Source of the DNA: CAWAND01 sp963783335
GTDB lineage: Bacteria; Chloroflexota; Anaerolineae; Anaerolineales; E44-bin32
Assembly: GCA_963783335.1 (NCBI GenBank)
Contig: CAWAND010000004.1
Coordinates: 62,001-126,000 of the forward strand
Direction: 5' to 3'
DNA: 64,000 nucleotides
Under the pieces are notes generated by a model that made no database searches, was not told the DNA's origin, and saw only the letters and a list, made by a program, of their open reading frames with translations. This document shows positions 18,191-27,109 of the stretch, one piece after another. Made by a program: the position numbers and the translations under genes. The number at the start of each line of letters is the position of its first letter. Position 1 is the first letter of the stretch.

Positions 18191-18538
18191 ATGCGACGAT
18201 CGTTGCAAAGAGCAGCGGAGTGTGCTGAGCTCCATCGGATGCTGGGAAACCCACGGCGGCTCTTGATGTTGTGGCTGCTGGAGCAGGGAGAGCGATCGGT
18301 CGGCGAGCTGGCGGAGGCCGTCGGCGCTTCTCTCCAGTCGACTTCCCAGCACCTTCGGCTGCTTCGCCAGCATGGATTGGTCGGCTCCCGGCGTGAAGGA
18401 CAGACCGTGTTCTACACGATCGAGGGACAGGTCCTTCCGGGAACGACCTTGCGTTTGGAACAGCCCTCTGACGACCCGAGTTCGGCAGCTGAGAAGCGGC
18501 GGCCGAGACCATCACACAAGGAGATCTCCCATGTCTGA
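18191..18538 (+). CDS. ArsR-family transcriptional regulator
   Basis: 115 residues with a winged helix: HRMLGNPRRLLMLWLL, the recognition helix LQSTSQHLRLLRQHGLV and the wing REGQTVFYTIEG. Only one Cys (residue 11) is present, so the two-Cys switch of sulfane-sulfur or metal sensors of this family is missing and the ligand is unknown. The stop overlaps the TusA start by eight bases, so it heads the operon. ArsR proteins control several known sulfur-oxidation operons; a similar role here is inference. Confidence 0.92.
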   Translation: MRRSLQRAAECAELHRMLGNPRRLLMLWLLEQGERSVGELAEAVGASLQSTSQHLRLLRQHGLVGSRREGQTVFYTIEGQVLPGTTLRLEQPSDDPSSAAEKRRPRPSHKEISHV

Positions 18539-18785
18539 ACAAACGCTGGACCACGTCGAAGCCGCCAAGGTGGTTGACGCCCGCGCCATGGCCTGCCCGG
18601 GCCCCCTGCTTGAAGCCAAGAAGGGTATCGGCGACGTCGCGGTCGGCCAGGTGCTCGAAATCTGGTCCGGCGACACCGGTACTAAGAACGACATGCCCCG
18701 CTGGTGCGAGAAAGTCGGCCACGAATTCCTTGGCTGCATGACGACCGAGGGTTACGACCGGCTGTTCATCCGCCGCCTAAAGTAG
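18531..18785 (+). CDS. tusA: TusA-family sulfur carrier protein
   Basis: 84 residues with the active-site motif CPGPLLEAKKGIGDVAVGQ and the end DRLFIRRLK. The Cys carries a persulfide for transfer to partner enzymes; in sulfur-oxidising and Hdr-type systems TusA hands sulfur to DsrE-type proteins. A second Cys (WCEKVGHEFLGC region) is present. The ATG at 18531 is chosen by homology; AAGGAG lies ten bases before it. Here TusA is encoded with Qmo/Hdr-like electron-transfer proteins, not with tRNA-thiolation genes. Confidence 0.95.
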   Translation: MSEQTLDHVEAAKVVDARAMACPGPLLEAKKGIGDVAVGQVLEIWSGDTGTKNDMPRWCEKVGHEFLGCMTTEGYDRLFIRRLK

Positions 18786-18796
18786 GCGAGGCAAAC

Positions 18797-19246
18797 ATGT
18801 CGGCGCCTGCGGCTGAGCAGCAGACCAAGATCCTGATCCTGGGCACGCTGTCCGGCGGGTACCGGGCGGCGGACTCGGTGGGGCAGATCCACACCGATTA
18901 CCCGTCCAACACCTACATCCTGCCGATCCTGTCGGCGGCGATGTTCTCGGAGTCCTTCTATCTGGATACCTTCGAGCAGGGCATCGACGCCGTCATCGTC
19001 ATGTACAGCGGGACCGACAGCCCGTACAAGGGGAGTGCGGAGCAAACTGCCCAGATCATCAACCGAGCCTATCCCCTGATGAAAGAACGCGGTATCGATA
19101 CGCGCCGCTTACGCCTGGTGGCCATATGCACCGTGTGCACAGCTGCCTTTCTGAAAGAGATCCGGCTCATGGAGGACGTCCTGACTGAGATTGGGCCGGT
19201 CTCCGCTGAGTTGACCCGCACGCCGCCGGAGCTGCAGCCGGCCTAG
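18797..19246 (+). CDS. MvhD/FlpD-like protein lacking the Fe-S cysteines
   Basis: 149 residues from the ATG at 18797. The fold pattern aligns end to end with the MvhD delta subunit of hydrogenase-heterodisulfide reductase complexes: the first strand KILILGTLSG, then SFYLDTFEQGIDAVIVMYSG, the helix before GIDTRRLRL, and EDVLTEIGP near the C-terminus. In MvhD five Cys bind a [2Fe-2S] cluster; here all of those positions are other residues (for example the CSGR position reads LSAA and GCHLGDCHY reads YSGTDSPY). An unrelated CTVC occurs at about residue 113. It probably keeps a docking role beside the HdrA-like proteins. The assignment comes from memory of the family and needs a profile search. 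Confidence 0.7.
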   Translation: MSAPAAEQQTKILILGTLSGGYRAADSVGQIHTDYPSNTYILPILSAAMFSESFYLDTFEQGIDAVIVMYSGTDSPYKGSAEQTAQIINRAYPLMKERGIDTRRLRLVAICTVCTAAFLKEIRLMEDVLTEIGPVSAELTRTPPELQPA

Positions 19247-19269
19247 TCGGTACGAAAGAGAGTTGTTCA

Positions 19270-20626
19270 ATGAAGCCAGACGAACGCCTGAAAGTGGATG
19301 CGCTGGTGGTCGGCGGGGGGATCGCCGGGATGCAGGCTTCGCTCGATCTCGCCGGACAAGGGTATCGTGTAGCCCTTGTCGAACGTCAACCCAGCATCGG
19401 CGGCAAGATGGCAGCGCTGAGCAAGGTCTTCCCGACCTTGGATTGCTGCAGCTGTATCACGACCCCCAAGATGTCGGCGGTGGCACACCACGAGAACATT
19501 GAGGTGCTCACCTACACAGAAGTCGACTGGGTCGATTTCTTCGGCGGGCACTTCATGACCCACGTCACCCTCAAGCCTCGCTACGTGGACGCGGCTACCT
19601 GCACAGGCTGTCGTAAGTGCGAGTATGCGTGCCCCGTAGACGTCCCAGACGCCTTTCAAATGGGCATGACCGCCCACCGCGCCATTCGGGTTCCGTTTCC
19701 CACCGCCGTGCCGCAGAAGGCGGTACTGGATATTGACAACTGCCTGCTGTGTGGCAAGTGCGAGGCGGCCTGCCCGGTCGAGGATTGCATCGACTTTGGC
19801 CAAGTGGCGGTGTCGTCGGTGATCGAGGCCGACGCCATCGTTCTGGCCACCGGTTTCGAAACCACGCCGCGCGACGCAAAGGCGGAATACGGCGCGGGAG
19901 CCTACCCGAATGTCATTGACGGGCTGATGATGGAGCGCCTTCTGGCACCGACTGGCCCCTACCTGCATGTGCTGCGACCTTCCGACGGCAAGGAGCCCGA
20001 GTTCGATCGCCTATGTCCAGTGTGCCGGTTCGCGGGATCAGACCTTGGGTGTGCCGTACTGCTCACGGGTCTGCTGCATGTATGCCATCAAGCAGGCGAT
20101 GCTCCTGGCGGGCTCGCTGCCCATGGCCGACATCACCATTTACTACATGGACATTCGCACCTTCGGCAAAGGTTATGAGCAGTTCTACCAAAGCGCCAAG
20201 GCGATGGGTGTCGAATTCGTGAAGGGCAAAGTCGCCCGAATCACCGAAGACGATGACCATAATCCGGTCGTCCGAGTCGAGGTCATCGACGCTGGATCGA
20301 AGGTCCTCGAGCGCAAACACGACCTGGTCGTCCTGTCTGTGGGCATGCTGCCCGCCTACAACCCCACGGCGACCTACGGGGTGCCCACGGCTGCCGATGG
20401 GTTCATCGAGCAGTATTCTCCCAACGTGTCGCCAACGCTTACCGGCAGGCAGGGTATCTTCGCCACGGGGACTGCCATGGGACCGATGGACATCGTCGAT
20501 TCGATTGTGTTGGCCGGCGCGGCTGCCTCCGAAGCCGCCGCCTATCTTGAAGACGTCAGGTCCGGGGTCCACGCCAAAGTCAGCGAGAGCCACCTCGGTC
20601 GAGAAGAGGTCATGACACATGCCTGA
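19270..20626 (+). CDS. HdrA/QmoA-like Fe-S flavoprotein, frameshifted
   Basis: FAD-binding GGGIAGMQASLDLAG (15-29), the HdrA cysteines LDCCSCITTPKM (58-68), two [4Fe-4S] motifs CTGCRKCEYACPVDVP (from 111) and CLLCGKCEAACPVEDC (from 158), then VQCAGSRD and YCSRVCCMYAIKQA in the C-terminal half. The frame changes near 19994-20002; one base less joins GKEP to SSIAYVQCAGSRD and gives 451 residues, close to QmoA. In Qmo complexes this subunit passes electrons between a cytoplasmic partner and the quinone pool. It overlaps the next gene by eight bases. Confidence 0.88.
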
Positions 20627-22689
20627 AACACCAGCCAATCCCGGCCATCCAGAGCAAGCCGAGGCAGCCGACGACGAGCTGCGAATCGGTGTCTACACTT
20701 GCTACTGCGGCGGCAACATCGGAGACGTGGTCGACGTGGAAGAAGTTGCCAAAACCATTGGCCAGCTTCCAAACGTCATCGTGTCGCGCACGGATGCCTC
20801 GACGTGTTCAGATGCGGGGCAGGCGACGATAGAAGAAGATATCCGGGAGCACAATCTTAACCGAGTGGTCATCGGTTCGTGTTCCCCGTTTCTGCATGAG
20901 CAGACCTTCCGCGGCACGATGCTGCGCGCCGGGCTGAACCCGTACCTCTACCAACACGCAGGAATTCGAGAGCAGGACAGTTGGGTAACCCACGCCGATC
21001 CCGCGGGCGCCACGCAGAAGGCAATCCGCTTGGTAGGCGCGGCTGTGGCCAAGGCACGCTTCCTGGAGGCTCTGGAACCGATACGACTTGGTGCCCAGAA
21101 GCACGCCGCTGATCATCGGGGGCGGTGTCGCCGGCCTGCGTGCCGCGCGCGATATCGCAGGCAGGGGGTTGATGGTCACTTTGATCGAGAAGACACCCTT
21201 CCTCGGCGGGCGCATGGCCCAGCTGGACAAGGTCTTCCCTACCGAACTGCCGGCGCAGCCGAGCCTCAAGGCGCTGATCGACGATGTGGTGAGCGATCCG
21301 AATGTGACCGTGCTCACCAACACTGAGATCGTTGGGTTCGCCGGCTATGTCGGAGACTTCCAGATCAAGCTGCGCCAAACGCCGCGCGGTGTGTCGGGGG
21401 ACGGACACGGCATGCAGGCAGCTATGGACATCTGCCCGGTGGATCTTCCGGATGAGTACAACTACGGTTTGACCCGCCGAAAGGCGATCTATCATCGCTA
21501 CCCGGGGTGCAGCCCTTCGATCCCGGCCATCGATTGGGAACACTGTACGTTGTGCGGCGAATGCCTCAAGGCCTGTCCTGAATCAATCAGCCTCGAGGCA
21601 CCTCCCAAGGAATTTGAGGTCAACGTGGGCGCCATTGTCATGGCGACTGGGTTCCGGCCGTATGAGCCCCGGCAGGGAGAGTACGGCTATGGGGAGCTGT
21701 CTGAAGTGGTCACCCTGCCGCAGTTCATCCGCATGCTGGCGTTGACCGACGGTTCTGGCGAATTGGCCTGGAACGGCCACCCGGTCCGGGACATCGCCAT
21801 GATCCACTGCGTCGGCAGCCGCCAAATCAACGGGATCGACGAACCCCAGCCCGACGGCCAGATCAACCCATACTGTTCACGGGTATGCTGTACCGCCACA
21901 TTGCACGCCGCTCTAGAACTGAGGCGCAAGTTCCCTCAAGTCAACGTCTTCGATGTGTATCAGGACATTCGGACCTACGCCCGCGGGCATGAAGAGTACT
22001 ACCGCAGCGCCGCAGAATCCGGTGTCCGCTTCCTGCGCTTTCTTCCCGAGGAGGGCCCCTCGGTCGTTCGCAGCCAAGACGGCGACCCGCGGCCCGTGCT
22101 GGTGAGGGTCAAAGACAGCCTCACCTGGGGGGAGGACTTGGAGGTGCCTGTCGATCTGGTGGTGCTGGCGGTGGGCATGATGCCCAATCCCGTCGATGAT
22201 CTGACCGAACTGCTGAAGATCACAGCCGGGAACGACCGGTTCTTGCTCGAGGTCCATCCCAAGCTCAGACCAGTGGAAACGGCAGTCAACGGGATTGTCC
22301 TGGCCGGGACGGCCCAAAGCCCGATGACCATCCAGGAGTCTTGTGCGTCGGCCGAGGCGGCCGCTGCCAAGGTGAGTTCGCTGCTAAGCCAAGGGCGGGT
22401 TGAACTGGAGCCTTTCGTCGCCCGTGTCGACCCGGGCCGCTGCCAGGGAAGCGGGGAGTGCCTTGAGGTCTGCCAATACGAGGGGGCCATCCGGCTTGAG
22501 CCCGTTTCAATCAACGGCGCCGAGGCCAAGCGGGCGCTCGTAACGCCTGCCAACTGCGTCGGCTGCGGCGTATGCGTCGGCGCCTGCCCCAACCAAGCGA
22601 TCGACATTCAGGGCTGGACCCTTGGTCAGTACCGGGCCATGGTCGAGGCCATCGCCTCGGAGATCCGCCCGGTGGAGGTGACCGCGTGA
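20619..22689 (+). CDS. HdrA/QmoB-like Fe-S flavoprotein, frameshifted
   Basis: N-terminal domain with VYTCYCGGNIGD and IGSCSPFLHEQTF, then LIIGGGVAGLRAARD (FAD), a [4Fe-4S] motif CTLCGECLKACPES, the signature YCSRVCCTATLHAA, and two C-terminal clusters CQGSGECLEVCQ and CVGCGVCVGACPN. The frame changes near 21083-21090; one base less gives IRLVPRSTPLIIGGG and 689 residues. It is HdrA-like in full; the MvhD part that QmoB carries at its C-terminus is absent and a separate MvhD-like gene lies upstream instead. Its stop overlaps the next start (GTGA). Confidence 0.88.
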
Positions 22690-22988
22690 GCGACAAAGCT
22701 GCTGCCAAAGAGCGAATTGCCCGCCTGAAGGCGCTGCGTGAAGCCCGCAAGGATACCGTTGAGCGGACGCAGGCACTGCTCAAAGAGCAGCAGGCCTTCC
22801 GCAAGCAGTTGCGCTCGGTGATGACCGGCGAGCCCAAGACGATCCCCGAGATTGCGGCCGCCGCCGAGCTGCCCACCGACCAGGTGCTGTGGCACGTGAT
22901 GGCGATGAAGAAATACGACCTGGTGCGGGAAACGGGTAAGTCAGGCGATTACTACCAGTATGCACTTGCGGAAGGTGAGGTGTCATGA
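22686..22988 (+). CDS. small coiled-coil / winged-helix protein of the Qmo-like operon
   Basis: 100 residues from a GTG whose last bases overlap the preceding stop. The first 45 residues are charged and helical (AAAKERIARLKALREARK); the rest has a winged-helix pattern IPEIAAAAELPTDQVLWHV with a wing GKSGDYYQYAL. No Cys is present. It overlaps the QmoC start (ATGA), so its product is made in step with the complex and may be a structural or assembly subunit rather than a regulator. No known function. Confidence 0.8.
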   Translation: MSDKAAAKERIARLKALREARKDTVERTQALLKEQQAFRKQLRSVMTGEPKTIPEIAAAAELPTDQVLWHVMAMKKYDLVRETGKSGDYYQYALAEGEVS

Positions 22989-24157
22989 GCGTGCGAGTTG
23001 ACCCAACGCTGGTTCCCGAATTGAAGCGCTATGGCGCGGTTGGAATTGAGACCTGTTTCAACTGCGGAAACTGCACTGCGGTCTGCCCGTTGACCGACGA
23101 CCGGCATGCCTTTCCCCGAGACGTCGTGCGCATGGCTCAGCTGGGCCTTCGGGAGGAACTGAAGGGCAGCCTCGATCCATGGCTCTGCTATTACTGCGGC
23201 GACTGCTCCGAAACCTGCCCGCGTGGGGCCGAACCGGCGGAGACCCTCATGTCCGTCCGTCGCTGGCTTACGGCGCAGTTCGACTGGACCGGGCTGGCGA
23301 CAAAGTTCTACACTTCCAAGACTTGGGAGATCGGGTCGATGCTGGTCGTCGGCCTGCTCGTGGCGTTGGCTTTTGCCATCTACCACGGACCGGTCTTGAC
23401 CGAGCGAGTGGCCTTAAACACCTTTGCGCCAGCTCACTTCATGCATATGGCAGACTGGGTGATGGCCGTCGGACTCCTGATCTTTGTGGGGGGGAACGTC
23501 TTCCGCATGCACCAATCGGTCATGGGAAGGCGGGATGGCCCGCAACCGCCGCTGATGCTGTATCTCAGCGAGGCATGGCGTTTCGTGTATCACTTCGCTA
23601 CACAGCCGCGGTTTGCAACCTGCGGAGATGATGAAGAGCAGCCTACGCTCCGACGCCAGAAGCGGCTGAACTGGATCAGCCATCTGCTGCTGGTGAGCGG
23701 CTACGTGATCATGCTGGTCATGGTGGTCTTCTTCCTTCCGTGGTTTCAGACCGACAATCTCTACCCCATAACTCATCCGCAGCGCTGGCTGGGCTACTAC
23801 GCCACCGTGGTGCTCCTGTTTGGCGGCGGATATGCCCTCTGGTCACGACTCAAACAGTCGGGCCAGCTGCACAAGTTTTCGCATCCGAGCGATTGGATCT
23901 TCCCGGTGCTTTTGGTACTGGTTGCCATCACAGGGATCATGGTCCACGTCTTCCGCTATTCAGGCGACGCTGTGCAGACCTACGTTATCTACACTTTACA
24001 CCTGGCCCTGGCGGCCCCGATGCTGATCCTGGAGGTGCCCTTCGGAAAGTGGTCACATCTTTACTACCGCCCTCTGGCGGTCTACTTTGACAAGGTCAAG
24101 GAACGGGCCTCAGTTGTCGGTCCGGTGGCTGAGCATGCGCCGGCCCAGACCGCGTGA
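22985..24157 (+). CDS. qmoC: QmoC-like membrane subunit (HdrC domain fused to a cytochrome b-type membrane domain)
   Basis: 390 residues. The N-terminal HdrC-like domain has two [4Fe-4S] motifs, CFNCGNCTAVCPLTD and CYYCGDCSETCPRGAEP. Five to six membrane helices follow (near 115-135, 155-175, 235-257, 275-290, 310-330, 345-365), with His residues in the helices (HMADW, HLLLVSG, HVFRYSG, HLALAAP) that could bind heme b. This is the HdrC-HdrE fusion of QmoC, which exchanges electrons with menaquinone. It ends the overlapping gene string begun at the first flavoprotein. Confidence 0.93.
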   Translation: MSVRVDPTLVPELKRYGAVGIETCFNCGNCTAVCPLTDDRHAFPRDVVRMAQLGLREELKGSLDPWLCYYCGDCSETCPRGAEPAETLMSVRRWLTAQFDWTGLATKFYTSKTWEIGSMLVVGLLVALAFAIYHGPVLTERVALNTFAPAHFMHMADWVMAVGLLIFVGGNVFRMHQSVMGRRDGPQPPLMLYLSEAWRFVYHFATQPRFATCGDDEEQPTLRRQKRLNWISHLLLVSGYVIMLVMVVFFLPWFQTDNLYPITHPQRWLGYYATVVLLFGGGYALWSRLKQSGQLHKFSHPSDWIFPVLLVLVAITGIMVHVFRYSGDAVQTYVIYTLHLALAAPMLILEVPFGKWSHLYYRPLAVYFDKVKERASVVGPVAEHAPAQTA

Positions 24158-24211
24158 GGGACCCAACTGGAATCCAGGGCGTAAGCCGAACCCAATTCGC
24201 AGGAGGCTGAA

Positions 24212-24586
24212 ATGTCTGAGAACGGAAATCACAAGATGGTCGTCGTCTGCAACGGCGACGAAGGCAAGAACATCCTGCCGACGCTGATCTTTGCTACATC
24301 CGGCATCGCCGTCGGGGACGAAGTACACGTGTTCTTCTGCCCCGCCGGCGCCAAGTGGACCTTGAAGGGTGAGCTGGAGAAGCTCGGCGAGCCCAAGGGC
24401 CTGCCAAATCCCATCGAACTGTGGAACACAATGATGGACCAGGCAGCCAAGGTCACCCTATGCGAGCTGGCACTCGAGAACAAGGGAATCGATCCCAAGG
24501 ACGTACGCGACGAACGGGTCAAGATCGAGAAGGCGCCGCCTTTCCTGATGGACGCCGAAGGCGCCGGGATGACCTATACTTTCTGA
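24212..24586 (+). CDS. DsrE-family protein
   Basis: 124 residues with AGGAGG seven to eight bases before the ATG. It begins with KMVVVCNGDEGKNILPTLIFATSG and has VFFCPAGAKWTLKG, the pattern of DsrE/DsrF-like (peroxiredoxin-like) sulfur-relay proteins; Cys are found in VVCNGDE, FFCPAG and TLCELA. These proteins take persulfide from TusA. It lies 54 bases after QmoC and probably completes the sulfur operon. A terminator follows. Confidence 0.88.
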   Translation: MSENGNHKMVVVCNGDEGKNILPTLIFATSGIAVGDEVHVFFCPAGAKWTLKGELEKLGEPKGLPNPIELWNTMMDQAAKVTLCELALENKGIDPKDVRDERVKIEKAPPFLMDAEGAGMTYTF

Positions 24587-24652
24587 TCGTAGTCGTTCTC
24601 GGCTCTTGGCCGCCATCGTACGCGGGCTGGGCCGAGGCGTGATCAGAATGAG

Positions 24653-24683
24653 CAGCGGCTCCCATCATGGGAGCCGCTGTTGG
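24653..24683. terminator. bidirectional terminator between DsrE and LysR genes
   Basis: A 12-bp perfect stem CAGCGGCTCCCA / TGGGAGCCGCTG with loop TCA, followed on the plus strand by TTGGCTT. It separates two convergent genes and may serve both. Confidence 0.7.
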
Positions 24684-24708
24684 CTTCACCAACTTGGGAC
24701 ATCCGGGC

Positions 24709-25638
24709 TCAGGATGTGATTGTCTCAGGCAGGCGCAGCAGATCGGCATTGGCATCGTCGTGGATGAAGCTCCAGAACGTCTCTTGGGGCCGATTGGAGA
24801 CCTCCATCTTGTTGCGGACCATGTAAATCGTCCGCCTCAGATTGAGGCCCTGAACCTCGACCTCGACGATGTTGCCGCGGTCCAGTGGGCACGCGGAGGC
24901 CAGGGTAGAGACGAAAGAAACACCGTATCCAGCCGCCACCGTGCGCACGATGGCTTCGGCGTTGCCAAGTTCCAGAAAGATGTTGAGATCTTCCATGCTA
25001 ATGTCGTACTTGGCCAGCTCGGAGAGCATCATCCGCCGAGTTCCCGAGGCCGGCTCACGCATGATGACGTTTTCCTTGAGCAGTTCCTCCGGTTCAACCA
25101 TGCGTCGAAACCCCCAGGGATGGTTGGCTGGCACGATCAACGTCACGTGGTCCTCAAGGAACGGCTGACATTCGACGCTTTCTTCATGGGGTTCGAAGCT
25201 GACCACTCCCAAATTGGCTTCGCCCTCCATCACCTGAGGAATGGCGAGGTCGGGCGTGCAGGCCAGAATGCTGACTCGGACCCCCGGGTGGCGTTTCGAG
25301 AATCGGGCCGCCAACTGTGGCAGGATGTATTTTCCGGCGGTGGTGCTGCAGGCGATGCGCAGGTGGCCGATCACCCCCTCCTGCATTGAGGCCGCCATTT
25401 CTTGCAGGTCGTGGGAGTCCTGAATGAGCTTGCGCGCCCACGGCAGAAGCGAGCGGCCAGCCTCCGTCAGCTGCAGGCGGGGGGCTGTGCGGTCAAAGAG
25501 CTTAACCCCGAGCTCGGATTCAAGCACTTTAATGTGATGGCTGATGGTGGGCTGGGTGATGTGGAGCTGCTTGGCGGCTTCGGAAAAACTGAGATGCTCT
25601 GCAGCCCAAAGAAATGTCTCTAGCCGTTGAATGTCCAT
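24709..25638 (-). CDS. LysR-family transcriptional regulator
   Basis: 309 residues. N-terminal helix-turn-helix LSFSEAAKQLHITQPTISHH and the linker helix, then a two-lobe effector domain (HLRIACSTTAGKYILPQLAA onward) of the CysB/CbbR/CysL type. It is convergent with the sulfur operon rather than divergent, so control of that operon is possible but not shown. Its own upstream region holds a MITE-like element starting about 80 bp away. Confidence 0.93.
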   Translation of the reverse strand: MDIQRLETFLWAAEHLSFSEAAKQLHITQPTISHHIKVLESELGVKLFDRTAPRLQLTEAGRSLLPWARKLIQDSHDLQEMAASMQEGVIGHLRIACSTTAGKYILPQLAARFSKRHPGVRVSILACTPDLAIPQVMEGEANLGVVSFEPHEESVECQPFLEDHVTLIVPANHPWGFRRMVEPEELLKENVIMREPASGTRRMMLSELAKYDISMEDLNIFLELGNAEAIVRTVAAGYGVSFVSTLASACPLDRGNIVEVEVQGLNLRRTIYMVRNKMEVSNRPQETFWSFIHDDANADLLRLPETITS

Positions 25639-25720
25639 GATGAGCCTTGTCTGCCAGCAGGAAGGTCGGCATTTGGTCAGCCTCTGCTGCCATTATCCCA
25701 TACGAATGCGATTGGCCTCT

Positions 25721-25868
25721 TGTCATTGCGAGCGAGCGCTTGCCCCAAGGTTTGATTGGGGAAGCGAGCGTGGCAATCGTTTGGCATGGGCAGTCGAGTC
25801 AACCGGGGAGGGCCATGGCCCCCTTTCGCCAACGATTGCCACGGCGCCTTCGGCGCCTCGCAATGACA
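25721..25868. mobile_element. 148-bp MITE-like element with nested inverted repeats
   Basis: Terminal inverted repeats TGTCATTGCGAG (25721-25732) and CTCGCAATGACA (25857-25868) are perfect over 12 bp. Inside, CGTGGCAATCGTT (25769-25781) and AACGATTGCCACG (25831-25843) form a second perfect pair, and GGCGCCTTCGGCGCC a small hairpin. No coding capacity. TGTCATTGCGAG-type ends are known from dispersed non-coding repeats in many bacteria. The rest of the 383-bp gap 25639-26021 shows nothing else. Confidence 0.8.
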
Positions 25869-26021
25869 TAAGGGACAGGGGCTTGCTCGCCACGGCTGAA
25901 GCGGCGGGTGCTCGCTCTCAAGGACGTGAAGCGGAGTCACGCGGCGCGACATTTGAACTCGGTCTCATGTACAGGTGGGTAGAGGGTAAGGTGGGGCGCC
26001 AATCCATGGGAAGGAGCGGGC

Positions 26022-27008
26022 GTGAGAGGGCAAATTTCAATGGCCATGCTTTTGATGGCCTTGGGGTCTTTGGTCACCGCCGCCTGCGTCCGCCCTCAAG
26101 GGTCAGCCGGGGCCCCTGCGGGGCCGTTTGAGGCGCGGACACTTGTTCAGGACGGTCTCGAGCGCAGTTACTATGTCTGGGTTCCGTCGTCGGTCGATAA
26201 CGCCGCCCCGGCTCCGCTTGTCCTTGTGCTGCACGGCGGCGGCGGCAACCCGGGGCACGTCTGCCGGACCACGAGCGGCGTGGCCGCTTTGGCGCAGGAC
26301 GAGGGCTTCATTGTGGCTTGCCCAGCCGGGGTCGAAGGCCATTGGAACGACGGAAGGCAGAACGACGCCTACCGGAGTCAACGAGAAAACATCGATGATG
26401 TCGCCTTCCTCAAGGCCGTGGTCGATGCCGTCGGCGAGGAAGCGCCTGTCGACCGGAGCCGGGTCTACGTCACCGGCCTCTCCAACGGCGGCATGATGAC
26501 CCTGCGGCTGGCGTGCGAGGCGGGTGACACGTTCGCCGCGTTTGGGGCCGTGATTGCCAATCTGCCGGCTGACCTCGACTGCCGGCCTGCCGGGCCGGTG
26601 CCGGTGATGCTGATGAACGGCACCGAGGATCCGTTGATGCCCTGGGATGGGGGACAGGTCCACTTCCTGCGCCGGGAGCTTGGCGCGGTCAAATCGACGG
26701 GGGACACGGCCGCCTTCTGGGCCCAAGTCGATGGCTGTTCCCCCAATCCTGATGTGACTTCCCTGCCGGATCTCGATCCGAACGACAAAACGACGGTCGA
26801 GCGCCTAACCTATCCAGACTGCTCCCCGGGCACCGACGTTGTGCTGGTGGCCGTGAACGGCGGCGGCCACACCCTGCCTGGCGGCGATCAGTACGCCCCG
26901 GTTTGGCTGGTGGGCCCTGTCAGCCACGACCTGGATGGGGCGCAGACGATCTGGGATTTTCTCTCGGCTCATCGTCTGCCACAGCTTGTGAATTCCTTCA
27001 CAAACTGA
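26022..27008 (+). CDS. secreted PHB-depolymerase/feruloyl-esterase-like hydrolase (LpqC type)
   Basis: 328 residues from a GTG with AAGGAG five bases before it. Lipobox LVTAAC near residue 22, then an alpha/beta-hydrolase: VLVLHGGGGNP, nucleophile Ser in GLSNGGMM, Asp in NGTEDPLMPW and His in GGGHTLPGG. This order of motifs is that of the LpqC/PhaZ-like esterase family. Lipid-anchored and extracellular; it could cleave ester bonds of polyesters or plant polymers, the substrate being undetermined. A dispersed palindrome overlaps its last codons. Confidence 0.85.
   Translation: MRGQISMAMLLMALGSLVTAACVRPQGSAGAPAGPFEARTLVQDGLERSYYVWVPSSVDNAAPAPLVLVLHGGGGNPGHVCRTTSGVAALAQDEGFIVACPAGVEGHWNDGRQNDAYRSQRENIDDVAFLKAVVDAVGEEAPVDRSRVYVTGLSNGGMMTLRLACEAGDTFAAFGAVIANLPADLDCRPAGPVPVMLMNGTEDPLMPWDGGQVHFLRRELGAVKSTGDTAAFWAQVDGCSPNPDVTSLPDLDPNDKTTVERLTYPDCSPGTDVVLVAVNGGGHTLPGGDQYAPVWLVGPVSHDLDGAQTIWDFLSAHRLPQLVNSFTN
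26986..27003. promoter_or_regulatory. TGTGA-N6-TCACA palindrome upstream of pirin
   Basis: TTGTGAATTCCTTCACAA, an exact copy of both half-sites. It lies in the last codons of the esterase gene and about 107 bp before the pirin start. Confidence 0.6.
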
Positions 27009-27109
27009 CTCTTCCCCCGAACGAGTAGAATAACTCATAGCGGTTGGGGGGCTCAGCCGGCCTGAGGGGCGGCGGGGCGCCGATGTCTGGGACCTGGGAG
27101 GGACCAACA

